Shown here: positions 57,433-64,000 of the stretch, in pieces
How the letters are laid out: each line of letters opens with the position of its first letter
Numbering within the stretch: the stretch's first letter is position 1
NCBI GenBank assembly: GCA_009733715.1
Contig: WMKJ01000014.1
Span: forward strand, 107,770 to 171,769
Direction: 5' to 3'
DNA length: 64,000 nt
DNA from: Herpomyces periplanetae
Taxonomy: Eukaryota; Ascomycota; Laboulbeniomycetes; Herpomycetales; Herpomycetaceae
The notes under the pieces: generated by a model
Databases searched by the model: none
Told to the model about the DNA's origin: nothing
The model's input: the letters and a program-made list of their open reading frames with translations, nothing else
Program-made: the position numbers and the translations under genes

Positions 57433-58811
57433 TTAACCTTCTGTTTGTGGACTGTTGCGCTCACGCGTTATTCACGCAAGCTTAAGTATGCTTTGTTCCT
57501 TCAATCAAGAATCAAGCCAAGTAAACTTCACTACAACATTATCATTAACTTGATATAATTAATCCTTTCCATCGTACGCCATCTAATTCCTTACCCTATC
57601 GTCGGTATATATAGTCAAAATTTTCCCTGGGTTGCGTAGTGTGTAAAGCGAGTAGCATGATCAGGATTATTAAAGCTTATCAACCGATATAACCTGCCCT
57701 TAAACTCATTGTGAAAACATACATACGCTTAAGAACATAAGAAAGATCTCACACAAGTTTCTGCGCGCATACCACCTGGCAAATTTAACATTAAGTTGAC
57801 CACCAGTTTCATCCATACTTATACCTAGTCGCTCACTCGGCTAGCAATAATTTCACTTACCCAAACTAGACACTGGTCACCCGTCTGCCCGTGTCTACTT
57901 CGACCTATCAAGATCCTTTCAATTAGCCCTATTTACCTTAATTTGGATAATATTCGAATCCTTCCCATTTGTTCCGCACAATTTTGCCCCATCATGTGAT
58001 ATGCCGTTTTCATATGATTTGCATGATAACCTCTACCCAATATCCACCCTAGTATTCCAGATTGAGCAGATTTACATGTGTGTAGGTTTGTGCTTATACA
58101 AATATATATACACGTACATGTACATATATATATCCATATTCCTAAACGTATACGTATACTTCTACCCATGTTATCCTTAAACAACTTAATCCATATGAAA
58201 GAAATTTCGGCCGGCAGCTCTACCGAATGATAACCTTGCGCAAGAACAAGCGAATAGAATCAATATTTTGGCCGGAAGAGGCAAATGCGGCTATTATATT
58301 GAAAACTTGCTCTATTGTTGCATTACAACCGTGATCGATGCTACCTGGCCACTTCCGTTGCTCTACTTTTTCGCCGATCTATAGTTTCTCAAATAATGCA
58401 CTCTAAATTACCATAATTTTTTTCTATCCTGTACCATACCTAGCGTTAACTAAACTTACCATCCACCGTCAAGTTTATTTCTCCAAATTTATTCCATTCC
58501 TCCTTCACTTTTCTCCAAAACCACTTTTCTAAATTATTTCGTCTCCATTCCATATCACCTGACCGCCCGTTGCTGAAACGTTAAGACGAGACGAGACGAG
58601 GGGTAACTTTCCCCATTAGGAAACTCAAAAGTTGCTGGTCATGAATAGGGAAATTTGGCTAGGTTGAAGGTGTGGATTGATTTGGGTGATTCTAAGAGGG
58701 TATCTTCAATTAGTACACACAAATCCAGCTTTGTCTCTTTCATCTACTTTTACTTCATGGTATAGTTATATATCATGTGTTGTACCATTAGATTCTCATG
58801 AACTTAATTTT
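57433..58811. other. Intergenic region
   Basis: Divergent promoter region of the ENT gene (minus) and the unknown gene at 58812 (plus). Contains a TATATA/TACATG-rich patch near 58100-58140 and a short GAGAC pentamer run near 58585. No coding feature is supported. Confidence 0.5.
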
Positions 58812-59826
58812 ATGCTAACTAAAATGGTATCACTCGACCTTTTTCAGTAAGTTTTATAACCCTGGTGATAAATACACACCTTTGAATTTATTTATTGATG
58901 AATATTTCAATTAATCGGTAACTCTATACACATTTAGAATGGGCTATATACCTTCCAATACGGATCGTTCAAGCAATACTCTATATGATTCTGTGTTAAA
59001 TCTGCTCGTTCAGTTCAACGATTTCAATGTAACACAAGATTGGCTTGTTGAACATTACGTTTTTCGTAATTTCACATCTTGCTCAAAAGATCGAAAATTG
59101 ATCCGCGTGAAACAATTAATCAAGTCTAATCATTTAACCGATCATGCCATTATATGTTTAACAAATGCGGAAAAAGTGTCAGTTAAAAAGTCTAAGCTGT
59201 CAAATTTTACCAAAGATCCAGAAGAATTAAATTCCATTAGTGAAACTGATGCCTTCAGTTCAAGAGAATCCACTGATGATGAATCAATTGACAACCCTAA
59301 TATTCCCCATGCTCAGCTTAATGATAATACTCTCCTCCATCCAAATTATCAAAACTCTTCCTTACTCAGTCTTAACATTGCCGACTTTGATGCTCACATT
59401 GCATTTATAGTGAAACACTTGTCTACTCTTTGGAGAGCCCGCCAATCCAGTCAAATAACTGAAGGAAGAATTTGGAAGTCCAAGCAAACGGAAATTCGTA
59501 TCGGGTGTGTAAGCATTCCTAATGCTAAATCATCACTTCGATCCTATCGTGGTATAATTGTATGCTTAGTAGAGCACATTACACTACTTAAAACACATGA
59601 ATCTAATTCATTGTCGTTATTCTCCTCACCCCAAAGTGAAAAATACGATCATCCGTTATTGCTTGACCAGTTAACTTCTTATCCCCAAGTAAGGCAAGCC
59701 ATAGCATGGTTAGAATTAATTTGGCAACAATTAAAACTCGACGGAAAATATTGTATTAAAGGTGTATCTAACCCCACCACCAACCATGAAGAGATTCGTG
59801 CACTTTGTCAACTTCTTCACCATTAA
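58812..59826 (+). CDS. Protein of unknown function
   Basis: Two exons by phase, 58812-58846 and 58938-59826 (GTAAGT donor, CATTTAG acceptor, 91 bp intron), give 307 aa beginning MLTKMVSLDLFQMGY. Two folded-looking parts are visible: an N-terminal helical segment (TLYDSVLNLLVQFNDFNVTQ, about residues 25-75) and a C-terminal segment (about 145-307) with FDAHIAFIVKHLSTLWRARQ and AIAWLELIWQQLKLDGKYC. They are joined by an acidic Ser/Asp-rich linker. No motif was recognised. The splice fit and amino-acid composition make it a likely real gene. Confidence 0.72.
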
Positions 59827-60363
59827 CTTGTACACTTAAACTATCCACAAACCTTCCAATAGTTATTGATATGTGTAAAAATCTAGTGGCGACTAATATA
59901 TCAATCTTAAGCCGCCATAATCATCATCACCATAAAACAAAATGTAGCAAAATACTATAGCATGTTTCATTAGTCTGATCATATTAAAAACTTTAGCTAA
60001 ACCACTCGTGTTACGGCTTTTCCTAACCTTTCCTTTTATATTCCCCATATAACCCTAACCCTAAACTGCCACTTTACGCCACACTCCCCCTTCCTCGTCC
60101 CCCACATGCCACATCACGTGCATAATCTTCTACGCGGCAATGACCAGTGTGAGCGTAATGTTAACTTTACATCGTACATTTGACATTACACAACGTTTAT
60201 GTCTACGCGTTTGAGCTTGTTCGAGTTTAAAGGGCAAAGCTGTACATTGATTCATGCTAGAATTAACACCAATTTTTAAGTTTACCCAGTTGTTGGAGTA
60301 GAACGGTGTCTGTTCCTTGATTATATTAATTTTTCGTTTTTTCCGTTCTGACCTGTGTGTGAA
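59827..60363 (+). promoter_or_regulatory. CCT8 upstream region with telobox repeat and CACGTG
   Basis: Contains AACCCTAACCCTAA at 60051-60064 (two telomere-type CCCTAA units) and CACGTG at 60115-60120, 313 and 249 bp upstream of the CCT8 start. AACCCTAA boxes are known Tbf1/telobox sites in promoters of ribosomal and other highly expressed genes in several fungi and plants. The long minus-strand frame at 60130-60420 overlaps CCT8 exon 1 and is not supported. Confidence 0.5.
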
Positions 60364-62289
60364 ATGACTTTGACGATTCCGGTCTCGCCTAACGCGGGAC
60401 TGTTTCGACCCGGTTATCAAAGGTAAATTCGTCTAAACGTTAAGTTTTAATAACAGAACAAAATTATGTCAAAATTTCCTTATTAATGTTTGTTACATTC
60501 CATCAACCTATAGCATCTGCTAACGCGTGTACATCATATCCATCTCCTTACGCAGTTATGATTCAGAAGATGGTGCTGTACATCGTAACATTGACGCCTG
60601 TCGAGCTATTACTTCCAGTGTTAGCTCCGCTCTTGGCCCTTTAGGGCGTAATAAAATTATAATCAATCATTTACAAAAGTTGGTACTCACGTCCGATGCT
60701 GCTACTATTCTACGCGAACTCGAAGTTGTTCATCCGGCTGCCAAATTGCTAGTTATGGCAAGCCAACAGCAAGAAACCGAGATGGGCGATGCCACTAATC
60801 TAACCTTAATACTCGCCGGCGAATTCCTACGCCAAGCTGAGGAGTTGATGCGTATGGGTTTAAAAACTAGTGACATAGTCCAAGGTTATGGTCAAGCCCA
60901 AAATTTAGCTTTGAAAGTGCTAGAAGGTTAGCTATACTTTTCCTAGTAATTCTTTCTCTATTGCCAACATTTGCTAATAATCTATATTTTGTTTGACGTT
61001 TCACTATCAATATTACAGACTGCACAATTGATAAAGTGAATGATTTACACAATCAGGCTGAACTCAGTAAAGCTTTGCGCACTGTAGTCGGTAGTAAACA
61101 AAATGGAAACGAAGAGTTAATAGCCGATTTGGTAGCCGAGGCTGTTACAATGGTTTTACCTAAGGATCCCTCCAAATTCAACGTTGATGGTGTTCGTGTG
61201 GTTAAAATAATGGGGGGGAGTTTAAGTCAGAGTAAGGTCATTAAAGGGATGGTGTTCGGAAGAGAACCAGAGGGTATCATTAAAAAGTGTCTGGGAGGGA
61301 AAGTAGCCGTATATACATGTCCGGTAGATACAAGTCAGACCGAGACAAAAGGAACTGTCTTACTTCACAGCTCTAAGGAGATGCTGGAATATACTAAAGG
61401 AGAGGAAAAGCAAGTAGAGCGCATCATCATGGAAATTTACAACTCTGGCATTCGAGTAGTAGTTGCAGGAGCCACCCTTGGAGAGTTAGCCCTTCATTAC
61501 TTGAATCGATACGAAATTCTCGTCATTAAGGTACTCTCAAAGTTCGAATTGCGTAGACTATGCCGTGTGGTAGGCGCAACCCCGTTAGCTCGACTAGGAG
61601 CTCCAATGCCTGAAGAACGGGGAAGCATAGACGTAGTTGAAACGGTGGAGATCGGGGGGGATCGTGTAACGGTTTTTCGACAGGAGAAGGAAGATACTCG
61701 CACTGCTACGTTGGTAGTTCGCGGTGCAACTCAGAACCAACTAGATGATGTGGAGAGAGCCATTGATGATGGTGTCAGTGTCATCAAATCTATAACCCGG
61801 GATGAAGGTAAACTTGTAGCAGGAGCAGGTGCCAGTGAAATGCAGATTTCTGTGCATCTTTCTGCCCAGGCTGATCGAACACCCGGTTTAAGTCAGTATG
61901 CTATTCGCAAGTTTGGTGAAGCTTTTCAAATTGTGCCACGGACTTTGGCCGATAGCGCGGGACTAGATTTTATGGCGGTATTTAGTGGGTTAGTTACAGC
62001 CCATTCAGCAACGCTGGATTCCGACGGCGTTTCAAACTCCGCCAACAAGTGTACAGTCGGCGTAGACATTGATATCGACCGAATATCCGCTAATCACAAA
62101 AACGGTTCTAATGGTTTGATCGATGCGAAATCGGCAGGAATTCTTGACTTATTTGCTCCCAAGAGAAACGCGATCCGTTTAGCGGGAGAAGTTGCCCGGA
62201 CTATATTAAGTGTCGATCAAGTTATCGTGGCTCGCCAGGCTAATGGACCTCGTATGCCTGGAAAAAATCCATTTTGGGACGAAGACTAA
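60364..62289 (+). CDS. CCT8: Chaperonin TRiC/CCT subunit theta
   Basis: Three exons by phase, 60364-60422, 60556-60926 and 61019-62289, give 566 aa. Exon 1 encodes MTLTIPVSPNAGLFRPGYQ. Exon 2 has RNIDACRAITSSVSSALGP, NKIIINHLQKL, SDAATILREL and the ATP-site motif in the form EMGDATN. Exon 3 covers the apical domain and the returning equatorial part (KSITRDEGKLVAGAGASE, LSQYAIRKFGEAFQIVPR) and ends KNPFWDED. TRiC folds actin, tubulin and many WD40 proteins in the cytosol. Length is normal for CCT8. The usual GDGT motif is GDAT here, with the catalytic Asp kept. Intron 1 has a TGCTAACG branch. Confidence 0.95.
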
Positions 62290-62811
62290 TTTGAAATTTC
62301 CTCGAATCATTACCGTTGTTTCTATTATCAATATTAAATTGAATTCGCGCACCGATAAAATCGCCTCTGAGAGAAAGACACGCCTGTCGTTTCAAATTAG
62401 TGAACAAAACCAAGATCTGCGCACAGTATGGGCTAATGCAATACCTGTAATGTCTCATTTAGCGCAGTGAAGCATAGCATTGATATTTCTTTTAACCTCA
62501 CTTTACTGTCTACCCTCCATTCATCCACATTTTCCCCATCTTTTCCGGTGTCTTTCATATCACTAACTAAAAAGCAATTTGGCACATCGGAACGCTCTAC
62601 CCGGAGAAGACCAATCTACCTCAAAGGATAATTCTAGATCTATCTGCGAACGCGGGTTTGCATATTCTCGCGATGCATTCTACCACTGTACACATTGTAG
62701 ACAGACAACGCTCGGGGGTGAGTAGCATGTGCGTAATATTTGTAGATGTCCGTGTAATATTACACCAGGTAAGGCCTAGGGTAAGGACCAGTCTAGCTCG
62801 CGTAAACTTGG
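62290..62811. other. Intergenic region between convergent CCT8 and ISY1
   Basis: 3' UTRs of both genes. Short frames here have no family resemblance and no special structure is visible. Confidence 0.6.
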
Positions 62812-63648
62812 TTATGGTACTCTATTAGGGGAGACATGTTGTTTCCGTTTGCTTAATGTTTCGTGAACTTCCGCTAACGTGGGAATGTACCATGCACCGG
62901 GGAAATCGTCATCATCGGGGAAAATGATAGGGCCAGAATTATCCATCAAGCCTGGAGTTACATTAGTGGTTAACTGAGTTGTTGCAGGCATGGTAGAGGA
63001 TGTTTTAATCTTATCAATTGCGCATTGACTTCTAAGTTCAGCTTCGCGGGAAGCTTCAAACTTTAAAATTTCCTGCTCACGTTTGTCCGTTAAGTCGTAG
63101 CCAAAATATGCCGCATCAACCATATTCCGAAGTTTATGACGGGTCAAAGTTTCCGAGGTTAAGCCGATGTGGGGGTCGGAAGGGGCGTCGGCAGATGCAC
63201 ACTCAAGCAACTCTTTAACACCGGGTAACTCACGAGCTCTGCCAAAGTAACGATAAGCAGCACCAGTTCCACATGTGTTCGCACCAATATCATGGCCCTC
63301 ACGTGCAGCGGCGGCAGCTGTTATAGCGGAGACTCGAACGTAATCAGGACCACCGAGTTGGCGTATTCGCATTTCCCAGGCGTACTTTTCGCGTAAGAGT
63401 TGGTTAACATTATCATTTAGATCACGTATTTGGGCTGCGGGTAGCGAACTATCGTGTAAACGAGCCATAGTGCGGGATATAGAACGAATTACTTGAGCTC
63501 GCCATTTTTCGCACATAACGACGCTATCCACACTATTAATTCGACGAGGTCGAGCTGTACGGCCAACGTCAATTAAACCTAATTCAGCGGCTTGTTGCTC
63601 ACGAAATCTAAAAAGCATAGAAGCCGCTTTCTCGGAATTTCGTGCCAT
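62812..63648 (-). CDS. ISY1: Pre-mRNA splicing factor Isy1
   Basis: A single uninterrupted 278-codon frame, near the family's usual length. It begins MARNSEKAASMLFRFREQQ, the Isy1 signature start, and continues with SISRTMARLHDSSLPAAQIRD, LNDNVNQLLREKYAWE, QLGGPDY and AYRYFGRARELPGVKELL, the conserved order of the family. Isy1 belongs to the Prp19-associated (NTC) complex and helps position the 5' splice site and branch point at the first catalytic step. The C-terminal 70 residues are less conserved and acidic. Confidence 0.93.
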   Translation of the reverse strand: MARNSEKAASMLFRFREQQAAELGLIDVGRTARPRRINSVDSVVMCEKWRAQVIRSISRTMARLHDSSLPAAQIRDLNDNVNQLLREKYAWEMRIRQLGGPDYVRVSAITAAAAAREGHDIGANTCGTGAAYRYFGRARELPGVKELLECASADAPSDPHIGLTSETLTRHKLRNMVDAAYFGYDLTDKREQEILKFEASREAELRSQCAIDKIKTSSTMPATTQLTTNVTPGLMDNSGPIIFPDDDDFPGAWYIPTLAEVHETLSKRKQHVSPNRVP

Positions 63649-64000
63649 ATTGATGAGGTATTATTTATATGTAGGAGAGATTGAAGCAATTAACTAATCT
63701 TTGGTAAATGTATAAAATTTTGAATATCCCAAAGTATGCAATGTCCATCTGAACAATGTTTATTTGTGCCTAAGTGCGAAAGTGTGCACGGGTACATGAA
63801 CTGGAACACGGTCATGCGGATCACGAGATCTCAAATACAGCTTATATAATAGAATGAACTGAGCCACATATTTGATGGTAGTGATACTGTAATAGGTAGA
63901 AGAGCGAACTTGAGCAGCTCAGGTAGGGAGTGCGGCAATGATGTGTTATGCGTATACATTGCACATGTGGATAAGGGTTTAGTTAGGGAGTATGGGTAGA
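63649..64000. other. Upstream region of ISY1 to window end
   Basis: Probable ISY1 promoter; no supported coding feature and no clear motif. Confidence 0.5.

Noticed and set aside
60130-60420. 96-codon minus-strand frame
   Set aside because: Overlaps CCT8 exon 1 and its promoter on the other strand; no resemblance to a known protein.
1-64000. Functional gene cluster (biosynthetic or defence island)
   Set aside because: Genes are mixed housekeeping functions on both strands with separate promoters; no shared pathway beyond chance proximity of glycosylation genes.

Overview
The window is fungal nuclear DNA. The genes are compact but intron-bearing. Introns run from about 50 to about 310 bp, with GTAAGT-like donors, CTAAC/CTAAT-type branch sites and mostly TAG/CAG acceptors. 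The gene set contains families typical of or restricted to fungi: a TRP-like/FLC channel with an ML-like domain, an HbrB (Bit61-type) TORC2 subunit, a Gon7-like KEOPS subunit and secreted GH16-fold wall proteins. No bacterial-style operons and no CRISPR array were seen, and no convincing tRNA or transposon was found by eye. The exact lineage cannot be fixed from the sequence alone.

Layout, left to right. At 1-10.8 kb lie an OTUD6-like deubiquitinase (minus strand, cut by the window edge), PIG-H/GPI15 (plus), PUS3/DEG1 (minus), an RBX1-type RING-H2 protein (plus), a GMPPA-type GDP-mannose pyrophosphorylase (plus) and a TRP-like/FLC membrane protein (minus). At 10.8-16 kb is a long intergenic stretch of purine-rich DNA and penta-/hexanucleotide arrays. 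At 16-34 kb lie a coiled-coil protein, a secreted GH16-fold protein with a collagen-like Gly-X-Pro tail, a Bye1/PHF3-like PHD-TFIIS-SPOC regulator and a second secreted GH16-fold protein with an acidic tail. At 35.5-49 kb lie a ZNF830/CCDC16-like protein without its zinc finger, HbrB/Bit61, Gon7, VPS39, a PEX26-like tail-anchored protein, a broken or unresolved CSN6-like MPN gene and a Ser-rich protein. At 49-55.4 kb is a second gene-poor stretch with pentanucleotide arrays. At 55.4-64 kb lie an equilibrative nucleoside transporter, an unknown protein, CCT8 and ISY1.

Most genes are unrelated housekeeping functions: GPI-anchor and GDP-mannose supply, tRNA modification, splicing, chaperonin, HOPS/vacuole, TORC2. 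PIG-H and GMPPA both feed the glycosylation and GPI pathways used by secreted wall proteins, but their proximity is probably chance. Several gene models were rebuilt here by joining exons by phase: PIG-H, RING, GMPPA, FLC, both GH16 genes, the Bye1-like gene, VPS39, ENT, CCT8, the 46.8 kb Ser-rich gene and the 58.8 kb gene.

The most unusual content is the pair of GH16-fold secreted proteins. Both keep the fold-defining C-terminal half of a fungal beta-glucanase domain but lack the catalytic acidic triad, and each carries a different low-complexity tail. One tail is a roughly 60-triplet collagen-like domain whose DNA repeat also encodes a collagen-like frame on the opposite strand. Other points of interest are pentanucleotide-periodic arrays in many intergenic regions, AAG 3' splice sites in VPS39, a 40 bp coding overlap between VPS39 and the Gon7-like gene, and CACGTG boxes 90-135 bp upstream of four start codons.
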